Of a DNA stretch of 64,000 nucleotides, positions 1 through 10,516 are shown piece after piece (position 1 is the first letter of the stretch; each line of letters starts with the position of its first letter). The stretch comes from Sulfitobacter geojensis (GTDB taxonomy: Bacteria > Pseudomonadota > Alphaproteobacteria > Rhodobacterales > Rhodobacteraceae), in contig NZ_JASE01000005.1 in NCBI RefSeq assembly GCF_000622325.1, positions 2,480,001 through 2,544,000 on the forward strand. Reading direction: 5' to 3'. The translations under genes and the position numbers were made by a program. Below the pieces are notes generated by a model that made no database searches, was not told the origin of the DNA, and worked only from the letters and a program-made list of their open reading frames with translations.

Positions 1-217
1 GCATGATCCCTGTGTCACCGCCTATTTAATCAAACCCGAACTGTTTTCTGGGCGTCACGTCAATGTGGAAATCGAAACCCAATCCGAACTGACCATGGGC
101 ATGACCGTGGCCGATTGGTGGGGTGTTACCGACCGCGAACCCAACGCATTGTTCATCGGCGATCTGGATGCGGACGGCTTTTTCGCTCTGCTCACCGAAC
201 GATTGGCGCGGCTGTGA
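1..217 (+). CDS. Inosine-uridine type nucleoside hydrolase, C-terminal end only (gene starts before the window)
   Basis: Only the last 71 codons are visible, reading from base 2 to a TGA at 215-217. The peptide opens with HDPC and continues through a TVADWWGVTD stretch. This is the typical C-terminal end of the IUNH family, which hydrolyses purine or pyrimidine ribonucleosides to base plus ribose in salvage; the HDP histidine lies in the active-site region of the family. The N-terminal DxDxxxDD calcium motif is outside the window, so the exact substrate cannot be judged. The stop codon overlaps the GTG start of the next gene by four bases, so the two are probably cotranscribed. Confidence 0.8.
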   Translation, partial: HDPCVTAYLIKPELFSGRHVNVEIETQSELTMGMTVADWWGVTDREPNALFIGDLDADGFFALLTERLARL

Positions 218-663
218 GCGCCGCCCTTACCCTTGCCAAACCGGAGCATCTGGACAAGCTGGTCACGCTTTGCGCTGCTTTCCATGAAGAGGGAGGCATC
301 ACCCAAACGGACGAGGCCCGCCGCGCGGCTCTTGGCCCGCTGCTGGACGGCTCGCCCTATGGTGCGATTTATCTGATCGGTCCCGCCCGTGCGCCCATCG
401 GTTATCTGGTGATCTGTTTCGGCTGGTCCGTTGAATTTGGCGGCTTGGACGCGATCCTGGACGAACTTTATGTACGGCCCGGCGTGCGCGGGCGCGGGAT
501 TGCGACCGAAAGCCTGATCGCCCTGCCACGCGCCTTGGCCGAGGGCGGGTTGCGTGCGGTTCATCTTGAAGTGGACCGCGAAAACACCGCCGCGATTAAG
601 CTATACAAACGCGCCGGATTTGCACCGCGCGAGAATTACATGTTCATGTCGAGAAAGCTTTGA
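214..663 (+). CDS. GNAT-family N-acetyltransferase
   Basis: A 149-residue protein with the GNAT fold. The acetyl-CoA loop is visible as VRPGVRGRGIATESL around residues 88-102 (R/Q-x-x-G-x-G/A form), followed by the late-domain pattern AIKLYKRAGFAPRENYMFMSRKL at the C-terminus. I place the start at the GTG at 214, which overlaps the stop of the nucleoside hydrolase as GTGA. Upstream in-frame TTG codons would only add residues encoded inside the preceding gene. Substrate cannot be read from sequence. It ends four bases before the selO start, so all three genes probably form one transcript. Confidence 0.75.
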   Translation: MSAALTLAKPEHLDKLVTLCAAFHEEGGITQTDEARRAALGPLLDGSPYGAIYLIGPARAPIGYLVICFGWSVEFGGLDAILDELYVRPGVRGRGIATESLIALPRALAEGGLRAVHLEVDRENTAAIKLYKRAGFAPRENYMFMSRKL

Positions 664-667
664 GCCC

Positions 668-2077
668 ATGCGCATCCCATTTGACAACAGCTATGCCAAC
701 TTGCCCGATGATTTCTATTCGCGACTTGAACCCACGTCAGTTTCCGCCCCCAAACTCTTGGCGTTTAATGAAAATCTTGCCGCACTGCTGAACATTGAAC
801 AAGGGGGGCCTGCCGACATCGCAACGACCTTTGGGGGTAACGATGTACCCCAAGGGGCCGCTCCGCTCGCGCAGCTTTATGCCGGACACCAGTTTGGCAA
901 CTATAATCCGCAACTTGGTGATGGCCGCGCGATCCTGTTGGGTGAAGTCATTGGCACCGACGGCATCCGCCGAGATATCCAGCTGAAAGGATCGGGACCG
1001 ACCCCTTATTCCCGCATGGGCGACGGCCGCGCATGGCTGGGGCCGGTACTGCGCGAATATGTGGTGTCCGAAGCCATGAACGCCCTTGGCGTGCCCACGA
1101 CCCGCGCCCTTGCGGCCGTGTCCACCGGCGATCAGATCTGGCGGGAACAAGGGGCCCTGCCCGGTGCGATCCTGACCCGCGTGGCGCAAAGCCATCTGCG
1201 CGTCGGTACGTTTCAGGTCTTTGCCCATCGCGGCGAAGTCGAAAATCTGCGCATCCTGATTGATTACGCCATCCAGCGACACTACCCGCAAGCGACCGGC
1301 CCGATGGACCTGCTGCGCGCGGTCTGTGCAGCGCAGGCCGATCTGGTGACCCATTGGATGTCACTCGGGTTCATCCACGGCGTGATGAACACCGACAATT
1401 GCGCGATCAGCGGCGAAACCATTGATTACGGCCCCTGCGCCTTTATGGACACCTTTCACCAGAACCGTGTCTTCAGTTCCATCGACACCCAAGGGCGCTA
1501 TGCCTTTGGCGCGCAGCCCGGCATCGCCGTCTGGAATATGGCGCAACTTGCCACCAGCCTTGTGCAAGCCTCCGACGACAAAGATGCCGCCGTCGCGGAA
1601 GCGACCGAGATCGTGCATGCCATGCCGCATCTGCTCGAGGAAAACTGGCTGAAGCGGTTTGCGGCAAAAATCGGCATTTCCACACCGCGATCTGACGACA
1701 CGGCCTTGATCGAAGATCTGATGGGATTGATGCAAAACGATGATGCCGATTTCACCAACAGTTTCCGCGCATTAGGGACCGACACGGCCCAAGACCAGTT
1801 TACCAATCGCGAAGCCTTTGAAAACTGGCGCGCCAAATGGCAGGACCGGATCAAAGACGAACCCGACCCGCAAGCCATTATGCAGACGGCGAACCCTGCG
1901 ATCATCCCGCGCAACCACCGCATTGAACAGATGATCGAAGCCGCCGTTGCGGGCGACATGGCCCCGTTTGAACGGCTCATGACGGCGCTTGCGACCCCCT
2001 ATGTCGAGACCGATGCGGACCTGTCGCGCCCGCCGTCCGAACAGGAAATCGTGCCGGCAACTTTTTGCGGCACCTAA
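668..2077 (+). CDS. selO: Protein adenylyltransferase SelO (YdiU/UPF0061 pseudokinase)
   Basis: A 469-residue member of the SelO family, which transfers AMP from ATP to hydroxyl residues of proteins (AMPylation) through an inverted kinase active site and has been linked to redox stress in other bacteria. Visible family hallmarks are YAGHQFGNYNPQLGDGRAILLGE, the LKGSGPTPYSRMGDGRAWLGPVLREYV block, GVMNTDNCAISGETIDYGPCAFMD (metal and catalytic Asp/Asn residues) and the C-terminal FCGT. The family Cys of the C-terminus is present as ordinary cysteine, as in bacterial SelO. The ATG at 668 is chosen because the normal N-terminus (FDNSYANLPDDFY) begins there; longer in-frame starts lie inside the GNAT gene. 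Its stop overlaps the convergent transporter gene by four bases. Confidence 0.93.
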   Translation: MRIPFDNSYANLPDDFYSRLEPTSVSAPKLLAFNENLAALLNIEQGGPADIATTFGGNDVPQGAAPLAQLYAGHQFGNYNPQLGDGRAILLGEVIGTDGIRRDIQLKGSGPTPYSRMGDGRAWLGPVLREYVVSEAMNALGVPTTRALAAVSTGDQIWREQGALPGAILTRVAQSHLRVGTFQVFAHRGEVENLRILIDYAIQRHYPQATGPMDLLRAVCAAQADLVTHWMSLGFIHGVMNTDNCAISGETIDYGPCAFMDTFHQNRVFSSIDTQGRYAFGAQPGIAVWNMAQLATSLVQASDDKDAAVAEATEIVHAMPHLLEENWLKRFAAKIGISTPRSDDTALIEDLMGLMQNDDADFTNSFRALGTDTAQDQFTNREAFENWRAKWQDRIKDEPDPQAIMQTANPAIIPRNHRIEQMIEAAVAGDMAPFERLMTALATPYVETDADLSRPPSEQEIVPATFCGT

Positions 2078-2946
2078 GCCGGGCTGCGTGGCTTGCGGTT
2101 AATTAAATAAATGCCGCTGGCCACCAGCACCAAGGCGGCCCAGACGGAGGGCGCGACGTCTTCGGACAACAGCAACCAGCCAAGAATCACCGAAAACACC
2201 GGTGACAGAAAGCTGAAGGATGCGACCGAGGACGCCGGATAGATCGTCATCAACCAGAACCACGCCAAAAATCCGAGGCTGGCGATGGCGACAATCTGGA
2301 ACAGCAAACCGGCGATGTGGATGGGTTGGACATCGCGCAGCAAGGGGCCGAGAAACGGTGCCAGCAGCAACAAGATCGGGGCAGACACCAAAACCTGAAA
2401 CATCAGCTGTTGCGCAGGCGGCACCTCGGACAGCGGTGTGATGCGCACGCAAACCACAATTCCGGCCCAACAAAGCGCACCCGTCAGCGCCAGCAAATCA
2501 CCAGCCCAACTGACGCTGCCGCCCCCGCGATCGGCCAGCGCAATCGCCACCCCTGCCATCGCCAACAACAGTCCCGCTATTTTCGCCGGGGTCAGACGTT
2601 CACCGGGGAAAAACACATGGGCGATCAAGGTCAGCCAGACCGGCATCGAATAAAATATCACCGAGGCACGGCTGACGGTGGTGGTATCCAGCGCGGTAAA
2701 AAGGCACATGAATTCAAGCGCAAAAAACAGGCCCGAAACGATCCCGCCGGCCCACGCCGCGCGCGGCACGCTAAAGCTGACACCGCGCAGGCGCATCCAA
2801 AGATAGAGCACCAGTACCGCCCCGACAGAGCGCAGCCCCGCCTGAAACACCGGCCCGAACCCACCCGCAGTCACTTTGATCACGACCTGATTGAACGCCA
2901 GATGCAGCGCAAATGCGATCAGTGCCGCAGCACCGATGGCGTCCAT
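2074..2946 (-). CDS. EamA/DMT-family transporter (RhaT-like)
   Basis: A 290-residue, very hydrophobic protein with about ten predicted membrane helices arranged as two EamA repeats, typical of drug/metabolite transporters of the inner membrane. The second repeat ends with SFLSPVFSVILGWLLLSEDVAPSVWAALVLVASGIYLINR, a classic EamA signature. The start at 2946 is preferred to two upstream in-frame codons because AAGG lies five bases before it and the first helix follows at once. Substrate unknown; members export amino acids, sugars or other metabolites. Convergent with selO, four-base overlap. Confidence 0.85.
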   Translation of the reverse strand: MDAIGAAALIAFALHLAFNQVVIKVTAGGFGPVFQAGLRSVGAVLVLYLWMRLRGVSFSVPRAAWAGGIVSGLFFALEFMCLFTALDTTTVSRASVIFYSMPVWLTLIAHVFFPGERLTPAKIAGLLLAMAGVAIALADRGGGSVSWAGDLLALTGALCWAGIVVCVRITPLSEVPPAQQLMFQVLVSAPILLLLAPFLGPLLRDVQPIHIAGLLFQIVAIASLGFLAWFWLMTIYPASSVASFSFLSPVFSVILGWLLLSEDVAPSVWAALVLVASGIYLINRKPRSPA

Positions 2947-3097
2947 ATGATCCTTGCGTTCCATCGCTCCACTAGCGCGACTGGTAGACCGCGCGTCAAT
3001 GCGAAAACATCCGCCGATGAGTGAAAGCCGCATATTTTCCCCTCGTGGCGAAGGAAAAACATGTCAAACTAAGTGCACTCAATGAAGGGGAAACCAG

Positions 3098-3955
3098 ATG
3101 AGCTTGATGAAAACCTTGGCGAAAGTCGCTGTTGGTGTGGCCATGGCAAAAGGGGCCAGTGCGATGATGAAAAAGAACAGCGGTGCAAGTACGGCAGGTG
3201 CAGGCGGTCTTGGTGGCTTGCTGGGCGGTTTGACGGGCGGCGGTTCTGCGTCGGCCTCCGGCGGCGGGCTTCAGGATATGTTGGGCGGTCTTATGGGCGG
3301 CGGCGGCGCAGCGGGGGGCGGCATGTCCGGCGGGCTTGGCGGCTTGTTGAACCAGTTGGGCGGCAGCGGTGGCAGCGCATCGTCGGGCGGTCTGGGTGGT
3401 CTTTTGGGCGGTGGCGCATCTGGCGACGGTTTAGGCGGATTGCTGGGCGGTCTGGCCGGTGCAGCCGGAGCTGGCGGGTTGTTGGCCGGTGCCGGCGCGG
3501 CTGTGCAAAAGCGCCCCGAAACCAATGATCACGACTTTGGCGCGGTGCTGAATTCACAATTTGACGCGACACCCGAACCTGAAATCGAACCATCCCAAGA
3601 ACAGGAAGCCGCTGCCGGTCTCATGCTGGCCGCGATGATCCAAGCCGCCAAATCCGACGGCACCTTTGATGACGCGGAAAAGGCCAAACTGCTGGACCAG
3701 TTGGGTGATGTTGACGCCGAAGAAGCGGCGTTTGTGCAGGCCCAATTGCAAGCGCCCGTCGACGTGGCCGCATTGGTGCGTGAAACACCTAGCGGCATGG
3801 AAGGGCAGATTTATGCGATGTCCCTGTTGGGGATCGATCTGGATACCCAGAAAGAGGCGCAATACCTGCACGATCTGGCACAAGGTTATGGCATGAAACC
3901 CGCGCAGGTGAACGAGATCCACGCGCAAATGGGGATGCCGTCACTTTATACCTGA
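3098..3955 (+). CDS. DUF533 (YebE/TerB-like) protein with glycine-rich N-terminal half
   Basis: A 285-residue protein. Residues about 25-135 are a low-complexity Gly/Ala/Ser stretch full of GGLGGLLGG repeats; residues about 165-285 form an all-helical acidic domain (AAGLMLAAMIQAAKSDGTFDDAEKAKLL) that matches the DUF533/TerB-like fold, which carries acidic metal-binding loops in tellurite-resistance proteins. A short amphipathic or membrane-prone N-terminus (MKTLAKVAVGVAMAKGASAMM) suggests envelope association. Start supported by AAGGGG upstream. Biological role unknown. A strong hairpin follows the gene. Confidence 0.75.
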   Translation: MSLMKTLAKVAVGVAMAKGASAMMKKNSGASTAGAGGLGGLLGGLTGGGSASASGGGLQDMLGGLMGGGGAAGGGMSGGLGGLLNQLGGSGGSASSGGLGGLLGGGASGDGLGGLLGGLAGAAGAGGLLAGAGAAVQKRPETNDHDFGAVLNSQFDATPEPEIEPSQEQEAAAGLMLAAMIQAAKSDGTFDDAEKAKLLDQLGDVDAEEAAFVQAQLQAPVDVAALVRETPSGMEGQIYAMSLLGIDLDTQKEAQYLHDLAQGYGMKPAQVNEIHAQMGMPSLYT

Positions 3956-3982
3956 TACCTGATTTAGGTTTTACAAAACGGC

Positions 3983-4013
3983 CTGACGCCACGCGGTTCA
4001 CGCGTGGCGTCAG
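3983..4013. terminator. Strong intergenic hairpin, bidirectional terminator candidate
   Basis: A perfect 13-bp inverted repeat (CTGACGCCACGCG and its complement) around a five-base GTTCA loop sits between the DUF533 gene and the convergent small membrane gene. On the minus strand it is followed after four bases by TTTT. Position and symmetry suit termination of both transcripts; no long U-tract on the plus side. Confidence 0.7.
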
Positions 4014-4015
4014 AT

Positions 4016-4249
4016 CTACGCTTTACGGTGCAGCCAACGGATCACCAAGATCAACGCGATGGCGACGCCAAAGGGTGGCATCCAGATGCCAGCCAGTTCG
4101 CCGGCAAACCAGTCTTTCGCGGTTACTGTGCGACATGCGCCCCCCGTCGGGTTCATACACATCGTGGTAAGAAAACCTGCGAAAAGCGGGGGCACCGTTA
4201 CCAGCGCCACCACCGTTAGATAAAGAACGACCAAAGCCGCCTTGCGCAT
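4016..4249 (-). CDS. Small two-helix membrane protein, function unknown
   Basis: A 77-residue protein with two hydrophobic segments (about residues 4-27 and 53-72), separated by a loop with two cysteines (MCMNPTGGACRTV), and ending in basic residues RWLHRKA. That pattern suggests a small inner-membrane protein with a periplasmic Cys-containing loop. Its ATG overlaps the stop of the upstream helicase gene (TAATG), a sign of translational coupling. I do not recognise a family. It is short, but the coupling, clean hydrophobic pattern and a terminator immediately behind it make it credible. Confidence 0.6.
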   Translation of the reverse strand: MRKAALVVLYLTVVALVTVPPLFAGFLTTMCMNPTGGACRTVTAKDWFAGELAGIWMPPFGVAIALILVIRWLHRKA

Positions 4250-5565
4250 TACGCCGCCTGTTGGCCGCCGGCTTTACCGCCACCGCCGCCGCGCCGTCTG
4301 CGGTTGCCGCCGCCGGGCTTGCCAGCGCCCTGCCCGCCACCGCCGCCACCTTGCGGGCGACCACCGCCACCGCCGCCGGAGCGCCCCCGGCCACGACCGC
4401 GCGACTGCTTGGGCTTTTCTTCGATCTCCGCCCCTTCCCACGGACGGCCCGAGGCCACAGGGATACGGATTTTCATAACCTTCTGGATCGCGATCAATTC
4501 GCCCATTTCATCAGGCGCGCAGAATGCGATTGCGGCCCCGTCCTTGCCCGCACGCGCGGTACGGCCAATCCGGTGGACATAATTGTCAGGCACATTCGGC
4601 AGGTCGTAGTTATAAACGTGCTTCACATCAGGAATATCAAGCCCGCGCGCCGCCACGTCCGTGGCCACCAGCACGGTGATCTGACCGGATTTGAAACCGG
4701 CAATCGCCCGATCGCGCTGACCTTGGGATTTGTTGCCGTGGATGGATGCGGCATCAAACCCTGCTTTCACAAGGTTCTTCATCAGCTTTTCCGAGCCGTG
4801 TTTGGTGCGACCGAAAACCAGCGCCCGCTCGCCCTTATGCTTGGCCATCAGTTCGACCAACAGGGACTGCTTTTCAGCCTTCGCGATAAAATGCACTTCC
4901 TGTGTAATCTTGTCCGCTGCCTTGCCCGGAGGCGACACTTCGATGCGGATCGGGTTGCGCAGGTATGTATTGGCAATCTCGTTCATCAGCTTGGGCATCG
5001 TCGCCGAGAACAGCATGGTCTGGCGCTCTTTCGGCATTACAGACGAGATTTTGCGCAAATCATGGATGAACCCCATGTCCAGCATCTGGTCGGCTTCATC
5101 CAGCACAAGAAAGCTGGTTTCATCCAGACGCACGGCGCGGCGGTCCATCAGGTCCAGCAGCCGGCCCGGTGTTGCCACCAGAATATCAACGCCGCGGTCA
5201 AGACGGTTGATCTGCGGCTTGATGCTTTGCCCGCCGACAACCATCTGCGCGCGCAACTGGGTGCCTTCACAAAAGCCGGCAAGGTTTTGCATGATCTGCT
5301 GGGCCAGTTCGCGGGTCGGCGCAAGGATCAGCGCACGCACCGATTTTTGTGAGGGACGTTTGGGTTCGGCCAGCATCTGCGCAATCAGCGGCACGCCAAA
5401 GGCGGCGGTTTTACCGGTTCCTGTCTGGGCAAGCCCCATCACATCGCGTCCGTTCAGCGCGTGGGGGATCGCTTGTTTCTGGATCGGTGTCGGGTTTTTC
5501 AAACCCATCTTCTTCAGGCGCGCCACCAATACCGGTGGCAGGTCCATCATGTCGAAATCGCTCAT
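4249..5565 (-). CDS. rhlE: DEAD-box ATP-dependent RNA helicase, RhlE-like
   Basis: A 438-residue helicase with all core motifs: Q motif NPTPIQKQAIP (24-34), motif I AQTGTGKT (46-53), PTRELAQQ, DEAD (156-159), SAT, and HRIGRTARAG. The C-terminal 70 residues are Gly/Arg-rich (RGG-like, GGGGGG runs) and probably bind RNA without sequence preference. The family unwinds RNA in ribosome assembly and mRNA decay, often in cold adaptation. It is preceded by a 384-bp gap that could give a long 5' leader, and its stop is coupled to the small membrane gene. Confidence 0.9.
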   Translation of the reverse strand: MSDFDMMDLPPVLVARLKKMGLKNPTPIQKQAIPHALNGRDVMGLAQTGTGKTAAFGVPLIAQMLAEPKRPSQKSVRALILAPTRELAQQIMQNLAGFCEGTQLRAQMVVGGQSIKPQINRLDRGVDILVATPGRLLDLMDRRAVRLDETSFLVLDEADQMLDMGFIHDLRKISSVMPKERQTMLFSATMPKLMNEIANTYLRNPIRIEVSPPGKAADKITQEVHFIAKAEKQSLLVELMAKHKGERALVFGRTKHGSEKLMKNLVKAGFDAASIHGNKSQGQRDRAIAGFKSGQITVLVATDVAARGLDIPDVKHVYNYDLPNVPDNYVHRIGRTARAGKDGAAIAFCAPDEMGELIAIQKVMKIRIPVASGRPWEGAEIEEKPKQSRGRGRGRSGGGGGGRPQGGGGGGQGAGKPGGGNRRRRGGGGGKAGGQQAA

Positions 5566-5949
5566 TTATTGTCTTTCTGCGCACGAAGTATCCCGCACGC
5601 TTTTGTGTCGGGCACCAAAGGCACCCCATGGGATCACGCGAAACCGGATCACAGGCAGAGGCCAATTGCCTGAACCTGTCCGTCGCGTTTCGCCCCACGC
5701 GTGATTTTGGGAACATCGGCGGCCTTGGTCAGCCGGACCACAGTTACGGGTCTGGCACTGCTCACGCGGCAGAAGGCTTCGCTTGGTCTTCACATGGGGT
5801 ACTGCGCCGCATAAGTCAACCAGCCCCGCCAAATGGTCGAAAACTGGCCAATATCCGCAAAAGACCGGACCGCCGTGACCGCGAAACACTGGCACCACAA
5901 GAAAAAGGGCGCTACACGACCCCCACCTCACGATCCAAGGGCCGGTACT
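5566..5949. promoter_or_regulatory. Divergent intergenic region between rhlE and the irr-like gene
   Basis: No convincing gene lies in these 384 bases; the open frames there are extensions of neighbours. Two short inverted repeats sit in what would be the rhlE leader: AGGCA with TGCCT near 5652-5670, and CGCGT with ACGCG near 5683-5701. A TTGACTTA-like element reads toward rhlE near 5808-5818. AAGGG before 5950 is the ribosome-binding site of the irr-like gene. Confidence 0.45.
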
Positions 5950-6369
5950 ATGGGTAAATCCATCATCACACGCTGCGAAGGCATGGGCCTGCGCATGACG
6001 GGCCAGCGCCGCATCATCGCGCAGGTCATCGAAGACAGCGCCGATCACCCCGACGTCGAGGAACTGTATACCCGCGCGTCAAACCGCGACGCGGCCATTT
6101 CCATTGCAACGGTCTATCGCACCGTCAAACTGTTCGAGGAGGCCGGCATTCTCGACAAATTGGAATTCGGGGACGGGCGCGCGCGCTATGAAGATGCCGA
6201 ACGCGACCATCACGATCATCTGATTGATCTTAACTCTGGTGCTGTGATCGAATTTGTCGATGCCGAAATCGAAGCGCTGCAAGAACGGATCGCACAGAAG
6301 CTCGGTTATGAGCTGCGCGGTCACCGGCTTGAACTTTATGGCGTGCCCATTAACAAGCCCGACAGCTAA
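5950..6369 (+). CDS. irr: Fur-family transcriptional regulator, Irr type
   Basis: A 139-residue Fur-superfamily repressor/activator: an N-terminal winged helix (GQRRIIAQVIEDSADHPDVEELYTRAS, then SIATVYRTVKLFEEAGIL) and a C-terminal dimerisation domain with the metal/heme ligand cluster HHDH at 87-90. Irr proteins sense iron through heme status and control heme synthesis, iron uptake and storage in alphaproteobacteria. It lacks the CxxC zinc pairs of classical Fur and has no GCP heme motif near the N-terminus, as in other Rhodobacterales Irr. The ATG at 5950 is chosen because homology starts there and AAGGG precedes it. Mur or PerR are the alternatives, less likely given the GMGLRMTGQRRII start. 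Confidence 0.8.
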   Translation: MGKSIITRCEGMGLRMTGQRRIIAQVIEDSADHPDVEELYTRASNRDAAISIATVYRTVKLFEEAGILDKLEFGDGRARYEDAERDHHDHLIDLNSGAVIEFVDAEIEALQERIAQKLGYELRGHRLELYGVPINKPDS

Positions 6370-6445
6370 GACCTTGCCCCTGCCCGCCAAACCCGTCATC
6401 TGAGTTCTCGACAGAGTGACGTTTCGCAACACGCAAGGAAACCCG

Positions 6446-8664
<2,219 letters not shown>

Positions 8665-8704
8665 TTACGGAAAGGGGTGCGGCCTCGCGCTGCACCCTCA
8701 CCCT

Positions 8705-9220
8705 ATGTCTGATATCATCCTAACCCAAGCGACAAGCCCCGCAGATCTGGACGCCGTGCGTGACCTTTGCTGGGCGTACCGCGATTTCCTATTGTCCAAT
8801 TCAGCCATCGACAAAGAAATCACCGAGACGTTTTACCCCGTCCCGAAATACACCACGTTAATGGCCCAATTGCCCGAGCTGCACGCCCGCCCTACGGGCA
8901 TTGTGCTGCTGGCGCGTGACGCCGACGGCACCGCTTTGGGCTGTGGCATGACCCATGCGCTGGATGATGACACGTCGGAGGTAAAGCGGGTCTTTGTGAA
9001 TGATGCCGCGCGCGGCAAAGGTGTGGCCGCGTTGATCTGCAATGCGTTGATCACCCAAGCCAAGGCGGACGGATTTACCCGCATCGTGCTCGACACCTCC
9101 AAAAGCCTGCACGCCGCACAACGGCTGTACCTGCGCTTGGGCTTCACCCCTTGCGGTCCCTACCAACCCATTCCTAATGATGTGCTGCCCGAACTGCTGT
9201 TTTACTCCCGCGCCCTCTGA
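8705..9220 (+). CDS. GNAT-family N-acetyltransferase
   Basis: A 171-residue GNAT protein. The acetyl-CoA site is seen as VKRVFVNDAARGKGVAALICNALI (about residues 95-118), then a second conserved block ARLYLRLGF-like (AAQRLYLRLGFTPCGPY). The N-terminus (ITLTQATSPADLDAVRDLCWAYRDFL type) resembles a broad set of small-molecule acetyltransferases. Forty bases after enolase, same strand. A GC-rich hairpin (GGGTGC with GCACCC near 8675-8697) lies between them and may limit read-through. Substrate unknown. Confidence 0.75.
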   Translation: MSDIILTQATSPADLDAVRDLCWAYRDFLLSNSAIDKEITETFYPVPKYTTLMAQLPELHARPTGIVLLARDADGTALGCGMTHALDDDTSEVKRVFVNDAARGKGVAALICNALITQAKADGFTRIVLDTSKSLHAAQRLYLRLGFTPCGPYQPIPNDVLPELLFYSRAL

Positions 9221-9323
9221 ACCCACACCTGACGGGGCCACCGTCCCATGGGCTTCATCTTGCCAATAAACTCAGCCCTGCCTTGCCCGCCCTCTATACG
9301 GCTTGCGTTCAACGCGGCGCGAC

Positions 9324-10445
9324 CTAACCGTCTGGCAGACTGACGGTCCCGCCGCCCACAGCTGCTCGCACGCCCGTTGTCGTGGCGCAAGAGGTCGCCA
9401 GCCCCCGTGCCACCCGCACCGCCAGATAGGCAAAGGCCTGTGCCTCAAGCATGTCGCCGTCCAGCCCGATTTCTTCGATGGCCATCACAGGGCAATCCAG
9501 ACTAACCGCCAGCATCTGCATCAATACCGGGTTGTTACGCCCGCCCCCCGTCACCAGCACCCGTGACGGTAGGCTTGGACAATGCTGCATCGCCTCTGCC
9601 ACACCAGCCGCGCACATCGCGGTCAGCGTGGCAGCAGCGTCCGCATCAGACAACTCAACAACCAAGGCCACCATCTCGGCAAAATCATTGCGATCCAGTG
9701 ACTTGGGTGGAATACGGGCAAAATACGGCTCTGCCAGAAACAGCTCCAATGCCCCCTGCTCCACTGTGCCTTTTGCCGCCAGTTTCCCCCCTTCGTCAAA
9801 GGCCATGCCAAGACGGCTTTGCATCAGATCGTTGATTGGCGCATTAGCGGGTCCGGTATCAAACGCCAGCAAAGCCCCGGCATCTTGGGGCCGTGCTACC
9901 GACGGATCCACCCAGGTGAGATTCCCCACCCCGCCCAAATTCAGAAAGCCGACAGGTTCGGTTAATCCGGCAAAGCGCGCACAAGCGTGGTGGAAAAACG
10001 GGGCGAGTGGCGCACCCTCCCCGCCGAGTTCGACATCCGCACTGCGAAAATCCCAGACCACAGGACAGCCCAAACGCTGCGCCAATGCCGCACCATCCCC
10101 GACCTGCAAGGTGCCCTGCTGTCTTGGCGCATGCGACAGGGTCTGGCCGTGAAATCCAATGATATCAACGCGCTCCATCGGATCTAGCAAGGCCACATGT
10201 GCGCGCTCCACCACCTCTGCCGCCGCCTGAACCGCCGCGCCCTGCCACTGACCAAAGCCCGCAGCGATCGTGCTGCGTTCATCAGCCGCGTAGCCGCGAT
10301 AGGCGGTTGGCCCGAATTCCACAATGTCGTGCCCGTCTGTCACCAGAACCGCCGCATCCACACCGTCGAGCGATGTCCCCGACATCGCCCCCAATGCCCG
10401 CACCGGTCCGTCTTTGCTGATTGCCCTGCTCATACCCTGCCCCAT
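9324..10445 (-). CDS. anmK: Anhydro-N-acetylmuramic acid kinase
   Basis: AnmK phosphorylates and hydrolyses 1,6-anhydroMurNAc from cell-wall turnover to MurNAc-6-phosphate for recycling. Family hallmarks are [17 protein letters not shown] near the N-terminus (phosphate loop), [52 protein letters not shown] and a late VTGGGRNN. 373 residues from the ATG at 10445, which has AAAGG eight bases upstream; an ATG at 10433 is a close alternative. It is divergent from tyrS. The window also holds nagZ, the glucosaminidase that releases such anhydro sugars, though in a separate transcription unit. Confidence 0.92.
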   Translation of the reverse strand: MGQGMSRAISKDGPVRALGAMSGTSLDGVDAAVLVTDGHDIVEFGPTAYRGYAADERSTIAAGFGQWQGAAVQAAAEVVERAHVALLDPMERVDIIGFHGQTLSHAPRQQGTLQVGDGAALAQRLGCPVVWDFRSADVELGGEGAPLAPFFHHACARFAGLTEPVGFLNLGGVGNLTWVDPSVARPQDAGALLAFDTGPANAPINDLMQSRLGMAFDEGGKLAAKGTVEQGALELFLAEPYFARIPPKSLDRNDFAEMVALVVELSDADAAATLTAMCAAGVAEAMQHCPSLPSRVLVTGGGRNNPVLMQMLAVSLDCPVMAIEEIGLDGDMLEAQAFAYLAVRVARGLATSCATTTGVRAAVGGGTVSLPDG

Positions 10446-10516
10446 ACCTCGGGCCTTTCCCTTGGCGACCCTTGCGCCTATAGATGCCCCGCAAACCAAG
10501 CGTGAGGCAAGACACC

